A DNA stretch of 64,000 nucleotides from Auanema rhodensis. Its lineage: Eukaryota > Nematoda > Chromadorea > Rhabditida > Rhabditidae. Each line of letters opens with the position of its first letter. The stretch's first letter is position 1. A model generated the notes under the pieces. The model was not told where the DNA came from and did not search any database. It saw only the letters and a program-made list of their open reading frames with translations. The stretch lies in contig OZ059895.1 in the NCBI GenBank assembly GCA_964057225.1, forward strand, positions 13,020,001-13,084,000, written 5' to 3'. Below are positions 8,501 through 18,867 of this stretch, in pieces. The translations under genes and the position numbers were made by a program.

Positions 8501-9811
8501 GTTCGCGCAAAAAACGCAATTCCTTCTTTGTTTCAAATCTTTAACTTCATTCAATCGAAATTGTTTTTTAGTTTGATCACCATCTGGATTTTTTCTTTTT
8601 TCATTGTTACTGAGATACAGTGTTTCAGTGTTTTCAGTCATCTGTAGTAGTTTTACTTGCGCCGAAATATGTTCAATGATTTTCTCGTGGGACCATTCAA
8701 AATTTTGTTTGATGTGAATATCTTTGATTATTTCAAATGGGAATTTATTGAGTACGGTAGCAACATAAAGCTCTTTGGTTAATGATCCTCCCGCCGCTTG
8801 AATCTGTCGCAGCAGAGCTTTTATCTCTCTTAGCGTTTGAGCACAACTATCGGCTCGTCTTGAAGCTTTTGGCACCTTATTCAACTTGTTGATCAGCGTT
8901 GCTGTATCAACAGCGTATGAGGAATATTCTTCCTTCAAACAATTTTTCATAAACTCATAGTTTTCTTCGGTACCGGGAATTCCCCTAAGAAGATATTCGC
9001 CTTCACCTGATAAGGACTCACATAGGAAGTTCACTTTTTCACTTATAGAGAAAGATTCATTGTTATCAATCATTCTCATTAATCTATCCCAGAATAAAGG
9101 GAATTTTTCCGGAGTACCGTCAAAGGTTGGAGTTTTTAATACGGGTCTTTGCAGTATTTGGTTAATCAGTCTTACTTCATTAACATGCTGATCATGCACT
9201 ACCTGATCGGGTAAACTGTTTTGTTTTTCTTGTACCTCGTTTGTACAATTTTCATATTCTTTTTCTTCTGTATATTCAACTCTTTCCCGAAGTTGTTGTA
9301 ATTCAAGTTGTATTTCCATATCTTTGATTTTTTCTTTATTTTTATCAATGAGGTTTTTTAAGAATATCAACTTGTCATTTAATTCCAGAATTATTAACGT
9401 GGCATTGCCACGGATGTCTCCTTTTTCACCTTCTTCGATTTTTGTAAATTTTTTGTTTAATTCTTTTTGGAGCTCTTCTTCTAAAAGCTCACAAACTCTT
9501 TGAAAATTTATTTCAATGGTTTCAATTGATTGGAGTTTATTCTCCAAAATATTCAAGTAATTTTTAACTCTTGCACATTCATTCTCTTGCGCAATAATTT
9601 GATTTACCGGCTCAGACAATTCTGAGTAATCGGTCATTTTCTTATAGTTTTCAACTTTAGAATTCAGTTTATTCAAAAATTCTAATTCTCTCCCCATTTG
9701 GAGAATATATCTTTGAGCGGAGGACATTATTTTAGCCTTCCTCAATGGATATTTCAGATTCAGCGATATTTTTATCGTCTTATTGTTTCTTGACAAGTGA
9801 TTTCTTGTCAA
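5531..9811 (-). CDS. BEL/Pao Gag-protease-RT-RNaseH polyprotein
   Basis: This 1,426-residue ORF is the gag and most of pol of the element. Residues ~35-200 are charged and coiled-coil-like. Residues ~220-310 match the DUF1759 Gag region (PTFDGTPEKFPLFWDRL). Cys/His zinc knuckles lie at ~431-492. A DUF1758-type protease region lies at ~565-600, with FDDCSQRSFI where family members usually have D-S/T-G. Reverse transcriptase covers ~800-1030, with LRIVFDAS, the ITCDIES catalytic block and an LYVDN active site near 989. RNaseH follows, with FTDAS (~1155), ASDSK (~1223) and NPADIGSRG (~1275). The ATG at 9811 gives the longest frame; another in-frame ATG lies at 9727. The frame ends just as integrase should start; integrase continues in the -1 frame at 5513. 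Confidence 0.93.
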   Translation of the reverse strand: MTRNHLSRNNKTIKISLNLKYPLRKAKIMSSAQRYILQMGRELEFLNKLNSKVENYKKMTDYSELSEPVNQIIAQENECARVKNYLNILENKLQSIETIEINFQRVCELLEEELQKELNKKFTKIEEGEKGDIRGNATLIILELNDKLIFLKNLIDKNKEKIKDMEIQLELQQLRERVEYTEEKEYENCTNEVQEKQNSLPDQVVHDQHVNEVRLINQILQRPVLKTPTFDGTPEKFPLFWDRLMRMIDNNESFSISEKVNFLCESLSGEGEYLLRGIPGTEENYEFMKNCLKEEYSSYAVDTATLINKLNKVPKASRRADSCAQTLREIKALLRQIQAAGGSLTKELYVATVLNKFPFEIIKDIHIKQNFEWSHEKIIEHISAQVKLLQMTENTETLYLSNNEKRKNPDGDQTKKQFRLNEVKDLKQRRNCVFCANNSHNSHMCPVETTEKRKILREKRLCYVCFADNHQSKNCTWPKFKCNSCHDDHNISVCYQNKRNQNRNGVITNISLQRDNDEEKTRNNQTIISKKAHEEPTSLTTIVGNHDVEKGQIILRTAKANLFNYNSDSYEKVNIIFDDCSQRSFIREDLAKRMKLPVKSKHKKTFHGIGGMKHSHVSSIVNTIFYTKEKNLIVTEMLTKPKISSHIYSPYLSRKDLSFIKENNIILANTDTNGEVFEPDVLIGQDRLKLFVKDNEEFRLPSDLLCKGSVFGTLINGKTKLEKIVTLCSIEEEQSHEPPPETKLKELFLIDTIGISTIVDNNAEAENYLKEYSKELSIKAGRIEAPFPFKNYLNKLKNNKWPAFHRFMTLWKNLHSNKEQLEWYKKLINEYIQKGIIEPIVDESAEDGFFLPHHGVWRKEKARPLRIVFDASAKQKNSPSLNQVMHSGQTFIHKIHDILIKCRKSPIIITCDIESAFLQISIKEEHRKYCKFFWIRNENESVNKYNVMTYQFKRLPFGITASPGILSMSLAWYLNNHTDPYASHLLDSLYVDNIILYANSVEEAKIKCEKAKKILQGISMNLREFMSNNPKVTEDMNNEDKYPHNTTKILGLNYDTKLDLFVLILKLKKFEINTHRNMLSQIHSIFDPLGMASPLILPLKLLLRESSDQFKGWDVELPQEITHKWNLVINELLNEKELRLERKLNLNDSILWVFTDASKLAIAACTYIETNGKISQLVSGKSKIAKKGNLTIPRLELIAILLGIMLADNITSTTNHLKTVHVASDSKVALHWIANHQKTLPPYVGCRVDNVRKYIDKLKENNIKIKLFHVNGDYNPADIGSRGACLQELSDSMWIKGPQWLTQTKSHIEEIEYEPIWNITTLIDTVEQQQITQIPVEDIFKLRSNNYTLLKTIVKLSKFLRHWIIKVHPTAITRLNKVMQLDENWQTTANDIEIITKLLISKAQQHVTIDLLTKNMKGLYFFSMKK

Positions 9812-9827
9812 CTCGGATTTTCTACGA

Positions 9828-9920
9828 GTTCTTCGGAATTTTATTTCTCCGGCCGTTCTATATAACCTTTAACACAATGTTCTTCGGAATTTATTTCTCC
9901 GGCGGTTCTATATAACCTTT
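9828..9920 (-). repeat. 43-bp tandem duplication in BEL leader
   Basis: Two nearly identical copies lie at 9828-9870 and 9879-9920, separated by 8 bases. They differ by one base in length and one substitution. Each contains a TATATA stretch on both strands. The duplication lies in the untranslated leader between the primer site and gag, where packaging or translation signals are usual. Confidence 0.8.
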
Positions 9921-9956
9921 GTTTTAAACTTTCCTTATCAGTAAGCAACTGAAATA

Positions 9957-9973
9957 TCCTGCCGTGGTCGCCA
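9957..9973 (-). other. BEL primer-binding site (probably tRNA-Arg)
   Basis: The minus strand reads TGGCGACCACGGCAGGA two bases inside the 5' LTR. It begins with TGG, the complement of a tRNA CCA end. From memory, the rest fits the acceptor and T arm of an arginine tRNA whose 5' end begins GACCACG. The exact isoacceptor is uncertain. Confidence 0.8.
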
Positions 9974-9975
9974 AA

Positions 9976-10308
9976 TGTCGTTTGACAACTGGACTATTAC
10001 CTCCAAGTATCAGTCCAAGTATGGAGTCGGTTCGTATGAGTGCGGTATTATGCGTTAAGACAAGTTAAATGAAGAAAGGTTTATTCTACAAAATGCAACA
10101 ACAGTAAATTGAACAAGTGGATTGATTTACGAATTTCCAAGAAATTCCTAAAATCAAAACAAAATTGGTGAGACATAAAAATTTTAACCATTTGGTTCTC
10201 CCTTTTATAGGGAGGCACCAGATGGTTAAAGGGGGTGGAGTTAATACAAAAAAAAATACAACAAAACGTTAACACAATAAAGTTCGTATTTTCACGTTGA
10301 CCGTGACA
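9976..10308 (-). repeat. BEL element 5' LTR
   Basis: This is the promoter-bearing LTR for the minus-strand genes. It runs directly into the primer-binding site after two bases. The terminal dinucleotides are TG and CA in element orientation. Confidence 0.95.
10187..10226 (-). promoter_or_regulatory. BEL LTR promoter: TATA box in hairpin loop
   Basis: The minus strand reads TATAAAAG at 10202-10209. It is framed by an interrupted inverted repeat with arms ACCAT/ATGGT, TGGT/ACCA and CTCCC/GGGAG, which leaves the TATA sequence in the loop. The same structure lies at 309-348 in the other LTR. The position upstream of the poly(A) signal (10080-10085) fits a U3 core promoter. Confidence 0.65.
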
Positions 10309-10376
10309 GGCCCAACGTTGCTTGACTTGCCAGATCGGACGGGATGGCGTACTTTCAACGTGGTATGGTCGTAAGC
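10309..10376 (-). pseudogene. 5S rRNA copy 1, 5' part (split by BEL element)
   Basis: This is the 5' part of the interrupted 5S gene. It includes the second copy of the GGCCC target duplication (10309-10313). Without that duplication, the two parts add up to exactly 118 nt (55 + 63), so nothing was lost on insertion. Confidence 0.9.
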
Positions 10377-10743
10377 AAAAATACCTGATATTCAATGATT
10401 TACATACTTATCCTCGTTATTGTTTTTTTTTCCAATTTCATGTTAGTTATGTAATTTTCTACGTTACATCTGAATCCCTCGATGATATCAAATCTTATGA
10501 GATCCAAATACAATAAATTAAAAAAGGTTTCACAGTTGTATAGTGTTTAAACAATGTTTGTTTCAATAGGAAATAGATAGAAACAGTAAAGTTAAGATGA
10601 AGGTTCATAAACTACTGGTTTATAACTGTAATATAGAAATAAGATTGAAGATATTTTGATGCCTTGGGTTGAGCTATCTAAGTAAAACTGCTGGAAAATT
10701 AAAAACATTTGTTACGGAAGAAATAAAATTGAAAATCAGCTGC

Positions 10744-10776
10744 ATGGCGTACTTTCAACGTGGTATGGTCGTAAGC
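10744..10776 (-). pseudogene. Truncated 5S copy (representative short unit)
   Basis: Only the first 33 nt of the 5S gene remain, joined directly to spacer. The internal promoter is gone, so it should be silent. The 28 such remnants have the same junction; the other start positions are given with the array segments. Confidence 0.88.
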
Positions 10777-11188
10777 GAAAAAATCTGATATTCAATGATT
10801 TACATACTTATCCTCGTTATTGTTTTTTTTTTCAATTTCATGTTAGTTATGTAATTTTCTACGTTACATCTAAATTCCTCGATGATATCAAATCTTATGA
10901 GCTCCAAATACAATAAATTAAAAAAGGTTTCACAGTTGTATAGTGTTAAAACAATGTTTGTTTCAATAGGAAATAGATAGAAACAGTAAAGTTAAGATGA
11001 AGGTTCATAAACTACTGGTTTATAACTGTAATATAAAAATAAGATTGAAGATATTTTGATGCCTTGGGTTGAGCTATCTAAGTAAAACTGCTGGAAAATT
11101 AAAAACATTTGTTACGGAAGAGATAAAATTGAAAATCAGCTGCATTGCGTACTTTCAACGTGGTATGATCGTTAAAAAAATTTGAAAA

Positions 11189-11306
11189 GCTTACGGCACC
11201 CGGGATTCCCAAGCCGTCTCCGATCCAAGTACTAATCGGGCCCAACGTTGCTTGACTTGCCAGATCGGACGGGATGGCGTACTTTCAACGTGGTATGGTC
11301 GTAAGC
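11189..11306 (-). rRNA. 5S rRNA gene, copy 2
   Basis: Differs from the reference copy (11718-11835) at one site: G to A at sense position 71. The same change occurs in copies 5, 6 and 8. Confidence 0.92.
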
Positions 11307-11717
11307 GAAAATACCTGATATTCAATGATTTACATACTTATCCTCGTTATTGTTTTTTTTCCAATTTCATGTTAGTTATGTAATTTTCTACGTTACATCT
11401 AAATCCCTCGATGATATCAAATCTTATGAGATCCAAATACAATAAATTAAAAAAGGTTTCACAGTTGTATAGTGTTTAAACAATGTTTGTTTCAATAGGA
11501 AATAGATAGAAACAGTAAAGTTAAGATGAAGGTTCATAAACTACTGGTTTATAACTGTAATATAGAAATAAGATTGAAGATATTTTGATGCCTTGGGTTG
11601 AGCTATCTAAGTAAAACTGCTGGAAAATTAAAAACATTTGTTACGGAAGAGATAAAATTGAAAATCAGCTGCATTGCGTACTTTCAACGTGGTATGATCG
11701 TTAAAAAAATTTGAAAA

Positions 11718-11835
11718 GCTTACGGCACCCGGGATTCCCAAGCCGTCTCCGATCCAAGTACTAACCGGGCCCAACGTTGCTTGACTTGCCAGATCGGACG
11801 GGATGGCGTACTTTCAACGTGGTATGGTCGTAAGC
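11718..11835 (-). rRNA. 5S rRNA gene, copy 3 (reference copy)
   Basis: This gene makes the small rRNA of the large ribosomal subunit, transcribed by RNA polymerase III. The sense strand starts GCTTACGACCATACCACG and ends with GCCGTAAGC, so the two ends pair as helix I. The 118-nt length is close to the ~119-120 nt typical of eukaryotes. Internal control sequences (A box near 50-64, C box near 80-97) are intact. The 3' end is followed at once by TTTT and, a few bases later, by T7, a normal polymerase III terminator. This sequence is the most frequent one in the window and serves as the reference for the other copies. Confidence 0.96.
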
Positions 11836-13046
11836 GAAAATACCTGATATTCAATGATTTACATACTTATCCTCGTTATTATTTTTTTTTCCAATTTCAT
11901 GTTAGTTATGTAATTTTCTACGTTACATCTAAATCCCTCGATGATATCAAATCTTATGAGATCCAAATACAATAAATTAAAAAAGGTTTCACAGTTGTAT
12001 AGTGTTTAAACAATGTTTGTTTCAATAGGAAATAGATAGAAACAGTGAAGTTAAGATGAAGGTTCATAAACTACTGGTTTATAACTGTAATATAGAAATA
12101 AGATTGAAGATATTTTGATGCCTTGGGTTGAGCTATCTAAGTAAAACTGCTGGAAAATTAAAAACATTTGTTACGGAAGAAATAAAATTGAAAATCAGCT
12201 GCATGGCGTACTTTCAACGTGGTATGGTCGTAAGCGAAAAAATCTGATATTCAATGATTTACATACTTATCCTCGTTATTGTTTTTTTTTTCAATTTCAT
12301 GTTAGTTATGTAATTTTCTACGTTACATCTAAATTCCTCGATGATATCAAATCTTATGAGCTCCAAATACAATAAATTAAAAAAGGTTTCACAGTTGTAT
12401 AGTGTTAAACAATGTTTGTTTCAATAGGAAATAGATAGAAACAGTAAAGTTAAGATGAAGGTTCATAAACTACTGGTTTATAACTGTAATATAAAAATAA
12501 GATTGAAGATATTTTGATGCCTTGGGTTGAGCTATCTAAGTAAAACTGCTGGAAAATTAAAAACATTTGTTACGGAAGAGATAAAATTGAAAATCAGCTG
12601 CATGGCGTACTTTCAACGTGGTATGGTCGTAAGCGAAAAAATCTGATATTCAATGATTTACATACTTATCCTCGTTATTGTTTTTTTTTTCAATTTCATG
12701 TTAGTTATGTAATTTTCTACGTTACATCTAAATTCCTCGATGATATCAAATCTTATGAGCTCCAAATACAATAAATTAAAAAAGGTTTCACAGTTGTATA
12801 GTGTTAAAACAATGTTTGTTTCAATAGGAAATAGATAGAAACAGTAAAGTTAAGATGAAGGTTCATAAACTACTGGTTTATAACTGTAATATAAAAATAA
12901 GATTGAAGATATTTTGATGCCTTGGGTTGAGCTATCTAAGTAAAACTGCTGGAAAATTAAAAACATTTGTTACGGAAGAGATAAAATTGAAAATCAGCTG
13001 CATTGCGTACTTTCAACGTGGTATGATCGTTAAAAAAATTTGAAAA

Positions 13047-13164
13047 GCTTACGGCACCCGGGATTCCCAAGCCGTCTCCGATCCAAGTACTAACCGGGCC
13101 CAACGTTGCTTGACTTGCCAGATCGGACGGGATGGCGTACTTTCAACGTGGTATGGTCGTAAGC
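13047..13164 (-). rRNA. 5S rRNA gene, copy 4
   Basis: Identical to the reference; first gene of the second 1,329-bp block. Confidence 0.94.
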
Positions 13165-14375
13165 GAAAATACCTGATATTCAATGATTTACATACTTATC
13201 CTCGTTATTATTTTTTTTTCCAATTTCATGTTAGTTATGTAATTTTCTACGTTACATCTAAATCCCTCGATGATATCAAATCTTATGAGATCCAAATACA
13301 ATAAATTAAAAAAGGTTTCACAGTTGTATAGTGTTTAAACAATGTTTGTTTCAATAGGAAATAGATAGAAACAGTGAAGTTAAGATGAAGGTTCATAAAC
13401 TACTGGTTTATAACTGTAATATAGAAATAAGATTGAAGATATTTTGGTGCCTTGGGTTGAGCTATCTAAGTAAAACTGCTGGAAAATTAAAAACATTTGT
13501 TACGGAAGAAATAAAATTGAAAATCAGCTGCATGGCGTACTTTCAACGTGGTATGGTCGTAAGCGAAAAAATCTGATATTCAATGATTTACATACTTATC
13601 CTCGTTATTGTTTTTTTTTTCAATTTCATGTTAGTTATGTAATTTTCTACGCTACATCTAAATTCCTCGATGATATCAAATCTTATGAGCTCCAAATACA
13701 ATAAATTAAAAAAGGTTTCACAGTTGTATAGTGTTAAACAATGTTTGTTTCAATAGGAAATAGATAGAAACAGTAAAGTTAAGATGAAGGTTCATAAACT
13801 ACTGGTTTATAACTGTAATATAAAAATAAGATTGAAGATATTTTGATGCCTTGGGTTGAGCTATCTAAGTAAAACTGCTGGAAAATTAAAAACATTTGTT
13901 ACGGAAGAGATAAAATTGAAAATCAGCTGCATGGCGTACTTTCAACGTGGTATGGTCGTAAGCGAAAAAATCTGATATTCAATGATTTACATACTTATCC
14001 TCGTTATTGTTTTTTTTTTCAATTTCATGTTAGTTATGTAATTTTCTACGTTACATCTAAATTCCTCGATGATATCAAATCTTATGAGCTCCAAATACAA
14101 TAAATTAAAAAAGGTTTCACAGTTGTATAGTGTTAAAACAATGTTTGTTTCAATAGGAAATAGATAGAAACAGTAAAGTTAAGATGAAGGTTCATAAACT
14201 ACTGGTTTATAACTGTAATATAAAAATAAGATTGAAGATATTTTGATGCCTTGGGTTGAGCTATCTAAGTAAAACTGCTGGAAAATTAAAAACATTTGTT
14301 ACGGAAGAGATAAAATTGAAAATCAGCTGCATTGCGTACTTTCAACGTGGTATGATCGTTAAAAAAATTTGAAAA

Positions 14376-14493
14376 GCTTACGGCACCCGGGATTCCCAAG
14401 CCGTCTCCGATCCAAGTACTAATCGGGCCCAACGTTGCTTGACTTGCCAGATCGGACGGGATGGCGTACTTTCAACGTGGTATGGTCGTAAGC
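14376..14493 (-). rRNA. 5S rRNA gene, copy 5
   Basis: G to A at sense position 71; otherwise as reference. Confidence 0.92.
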
Positions 14494-15705
14494 GAAAATA
14501 CCTGATATTCAATGATTTACATACTTATCCTCGTTATTGTTTTTTTTCCAATTTCATGTTAGTTATGTAATTTTCTACGTTACATCTGAATCCCTCGATG
14601 ATATCAAATCTTATGAGATCCAAATACAATAAATTAAAAAAGGTTTCACAGTTGTATAGTGTTTAAACAATGTTTGTTTCAATAGGAAATAGATAGAAAC
14701 AGTAAAGTTAAGATGAAGGTTCATAAACTACTGGTTTATAACTGTAATATAGAAATAAGATTGAAGATATTTTGATGCCTTGGGTTGAGCTATCTAAGTA
14801 AAACTGCTGGAAAATTAAAAACATTTGTTACGGAAGAGATAAAATTGAAAATCAGCTGCATGGCGTACTTTCAACGTGGTATGGTCGTAAGCGAAAAAAT
14901 CTGATATTCAATGATTTACATACTTATCCTCGTTATTGTTTTTTTTTTCCAATTTCATGTTAGTTATGTAATTTTCTACGTTACTTCTAAATTCCTCGAT
15001 GATATCAAATCTTATGAGCTCCAAATACAATAAATTAAAAAAGGTTTCACAGTTGTATAGTGTTAAAACAATGTTTGTTTCAATAGGAAATAGATAGAAA
15101 CAGTGAAGTTAAGATGAAGGTTCATAAACTACTGGTTTATAACTGTAATATAGAAATAAGATTGAAGATATTTTGATGCCTTGGGTTGAGCTATCTAAGT
15201 AAAACTGCTGGAAAATTAAAAACATTTGTTACGGAAGAAATAAAATTGAAAATCTGCTGCATGGCGTACTTTCAACGTGGTATGGTCGTAAGCGAAAAAA
15301 TCTGATATTCAATGATTTACATACTTATCCTCGTTATTGTTTTTTTTTTCAATTTCATGTTAGTTATGTAATTTTCTACGTTACATCTAAATTCCTCGAT
15401 GATATCAAATCTTATGAGCTCCAAATACAATAAATTAAAAAAGTTTTCACAGTTGTATAGTGTTAAAACAATGTTTGTTTCAATAGGAAATAGATAGAAA
15501 CAGTAAAGTTAAGATGAAGGTTCATAAACTACTGGTTTACAACTGTAATATAAAAATAAGATTGAAGATATTTTGATGCCTTGGGTTGAGCTATCTAAGT
15601 AAAACTGCTGGAAAATTAAAAACATTTGTTACGGAAGAGATAAAATTGAAAATCAGCTGCATTGCGTACTTTCAACGTGGTATGATCGTTAAAAAAATTT
15701 GAAAA

Positions 15706-15823
15706 GCTTACGGCACCCGGGATTCCCAAGCCGTCTCCGATCCAAGTACTAATCGGGCCCAACGTTGCTTGACTTGCCAGATCGGACGGGATGGCGTACT
15801 TTCAACGTGGTATGGTCGTAAGC
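15706..15823 (-). rRNA. 5S rRNA gene, copy 6
   Basis: G to A at sense position 71; otherwise as reference. Confidence 0.92.
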
Positions 15824-16234
15824 GAAAATACCTGATATTCAATGATTTACATACTTATCCTCGTTATTGTTTTTTTTCCAATTTCATGTTAGTTATGTAA
15901 TTTTCTACGTTACATCTAAATCCCTCGATGATATCAAATCTTATGAGATCCAAATACAATAAATTAAAAAAGGTTTCACAGTTGTATAGTGTTTAAACAA
16001 TGTTTGTTTCAATAGGAAATAGATAGAAACAGTAAAGTTAAGATGAAGGTTCATAAACTACTGGTTTATAACTGTAATATAGAAATAAGATTGAAGATAT
16101 TTTGATGCCTTGGGTTGAGCTATCTAAGTAAAACTGGTGGAAAATTAAAAACATTTGTTACGGAAGAGATAAAATTGAAAATCAGCTGCATTGCGTACTT
16201 TCAACGTGGTATGATCGTTAAAAAAATTTGAAAA

Positions 16235-16352
16235 GCTTACGGCACCCGGGATTCCCAAGCCGTCTCCGATCCAAGTACTAACCGGGCCCAACGTTGCTTG
16301 ACTTGCCAGATCGGACGGGATGGCGTACTTTCAACGTGGTATGGTCGTAAGC
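16235..16352 (-). rRNA. 5S rRNA gene, copy 7
   Basis: Identical to the reference. The short unit upstream of it (16719) is unusual in being followed by a full-gene type 5' flank. Confidence 0.94.
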
Positions 16353-17162
16353 GAAAATACCTGATATTCAATGATTTACATACTTATCCTCGTTATTATT
16401 TTTTTTCCAATTTCATGTTAGTTATGTAATTTTCTACGTTACATCTAAATCCCTCGATGATATCAAATCTTATGAGATCCATATACAATAAATTAAAAAA
16501 GGTTTCACAGTTGTATAGTGTTTAAACAATGTTTGTTTCAATAGGAAATAGATAGAAACAGTAAAGTTAAGATGAAGGTTCATAAACTACTGGTTTATAA
16601 CTGTAATATAGAAATAAGATTGAAGATATTTTGATGCCTTGGGTTGAGCTATCTAAGTAAAACTGCTGGAAAATTAAAAACATTTGTTACGGAAGAAATA
16701 AAATTGAAAATCAGCTGCATGGCGTACTTTCAACGTGGTATGGTCGTAAGCGAAAATACCTGATATTCAATGATTTACATACTTATCCTCGTTATTGTTT
16801 TTTTTCCAATTTCATGTTAGTTATGTAATTTTCTACGTTACATCTAAATCCCTCGATGATATCAAATCTTATGAGATCCAAATACAATAAATTAAAAAAG
16901 GTTTCACAGTTGTATAGTGTTAAAACAATGTTTGTTTCAATAGGAAATAGATAGAAACAGTAAAGTTAAGATGAAGGTTCATAAACTACTGGTTTATAAC
17001 TGTAATATAGAAATAAGATTGAAGATATTTTGATGCCTTGGGTTGAGCTATCTAAGTAAAACTGCTGGAAAATTAAAAACATTTGTTACGGAAAAGATAA
17101 AATTGAAAATCAGCTGCATTGAGTACTTTCAACGTGGTATGATCGTTAAAAAAATTTGAAAA

Positions 17163-17280
17163 GCTTACGGCACCCGGGATTCCCAAGCCGTCTCCGATCC
17201 AAGTACTAATCGGGCCCAACGTTGCTTGACTTGCCAGATCGGACGGGATGGCGTACTTTCAACGTGGTATGGTCGTAAGC
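17163..17280 (-). rRNA. 5S rRNA gene, copy 8
   Basis: G to A at sense position 71. The nearby 5'-end fragment has the GAGTAC variant also seen before copies 12 and 13 (GAGTCC before copy 11). Confidence 0.92.
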
Positions 17281-17691
17281 GAAAATACCTGATATTCAAT
17301 GATTTACATACTTATCCTCGTTATTGTTTTTTTTCCAATTTCATGTTAGTTATGTAATTTTCTACGTTACATCTAAATCCCTCGATGATATCAAATCTTA
17401 TGAGATCCAAATACAATAAATTAAAAAAGGTTTCACAGTTGTATAGTGTTTAAACAATGTTTGTTTCAATAGGAAATAGATAGAAACAGTAAAGTTAAGA
17501 TGAAGGTTCATAAACTACTGGTTTATAACTGTAATATAGAAATAAGATTGAAGATATTTTGATGCCTTGGGTTGAACTATCTAAGTAAAACTGCTGGAAA
17601 ATTAAAAACATTTGTTACGGAAGAGATAAAATTGAAAATCAGCTGCATTGCGTACTTTCAACGTGGTATGATCGTTAAAAAAATTTGAAAA

Positions 17692-17809
17692 GCTTACGGC
17701 ACCCGGGATTCCCAAGCCGTCTCCGATCCAAGTACTAACCGGGCCCAACGTTGCTTGACTTGCCAGATCGGACGGGATGGCGTACTTTCAACGTGGTATG
17801 GTCGTAAGC
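17692..17809 (-). rRNA. 5S rRNA gene, copy 9
   Basis: Identical to the reference. Confidence 0.94.
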
Positions 17810-18220
17810 GAAAATACCTGATATTCAATGATTTACATACTTATCCTCGTTATTATTTTTTTTCCAATTTCATGTTAGTTATGTAATTTTCTACGTTACA
17901 TCTAAATCCCTCGATGATATCAAATCTTATGAGATCCAAATACAATAAATTAAAAAAGGTTTCACAGTTGTATAGTGTTTAAACAATGTTTGTTTCAATA
18001 GGAAATAGATAGAAACAGTAAAGTTAAGATGAAGGTTCATAAACTACTGGTTTATAACTGTAATATAGAAATAAGATTGAAGATATTTTGATGCCTTGGG
18101 TTGAGCTATCTAAGAAAAACTGCTGGAAAATTAAAAACATTTGTTACGGAAGAGATAAAATTGAAAATCAGCTGCATTGCGTACTTTCAACTAGGTGTGA
18201 TCGTTAAAAAAATTTGAAAA

Positions 18221-18338
18221 GCTTACGGCACCCGGGATTCCCAAGCCGTCTCCGATCCAAGTACTAACCGGACCCAACGTTGCTTGACTTGCCAGATCAG
18301 ACGGGATGGCGTACTTTCAACGTGGTATGGTCGTAAGC
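18221..18338 (-). rRNA. 5S rRNA gene, copy 10
   Basis: Two changes: C to T at sense 67 and C to T at sense 40. The 5'-end fragment next to it is also mutated (CTAGGTGTG). Confidence 0.88.
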
Positions 18339-18749
18339 GAAAATACCTGATATTCAATGATTTACATACTTATCCTCGTTATTGTTTTTTTTTCCAATTT
18401 CATGTTAGTTATGTAATTTTCTACGTTACATCTAAATCCCTCGATGATATCAAATCTTATGAGATCCAAATACAATAAATTAAAAAGGTTTCACAGTTGT
18501 ATAGTGTTTAAACAATGTTTGTTTCAATAGGAAATAGATAGAAACAGTAAAGTTAAGATGAAGGTTCATAAACTACTGGTTTATAACTGTAATATAGAAA
18601 TAAGATTGAAGATATTTTGATGCCTTCGGTTGAGCTATCTAAGTAAAACTGCTGGAAAATTAAAAACATTTGTTACGGAAGAGATAAAATTGAAAATCAG
18701 CTGCATTGAGTCCTTTCAACGTGGTATGATCGTTAAAAAAATTTGAAAA

Positions 18750-18867
18750 GCTTACGGCACCCGGGATTCCCAAGCCGTCTCCGATCCAAGTACTAACCGG
18801 GCCCAACGTTGCTTGACTTGCCAGATCAGACGGGATGGCGTACTTTCAACGTGGTATGGTCGTAAGC
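18750..18867 (-). rRNA. 5S rRNA gene, copy 11
   Basis: C to T at sense 40, shared by copies 10-13 only; a local subfamily. Confidence 0.91.

Larger units (their letters stand above)
98..10308 (-). mobile_element. BEL/Pao LTR retrotransposon with envelope (retrovirus-like)
   Basis: This is a complete 10,211-bp element on the minus strand: 5' LTR (9976-10308), tRNA primer site, leader, gag-protease-RT-RNaseH, integrase-envelope, a 3' region with extra genes, and the 3' LTR (98-430). The LTRs begin TG and end CA and are flanked by GGCCC. They differ at one of 333 bases (A at 208 against T at 10086), so the insertion is recent. The domain order and the DUF1759/DUF1758/DUF5641-type regions place it in BEL/Pao. 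The envelope resembles phlebovirus Gc, as in nematode Cer7/Tas-type elements. Two breaks are visible: a change of frame before integrase and an in-frame TAG in the envelope. Confidence 0.95.
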
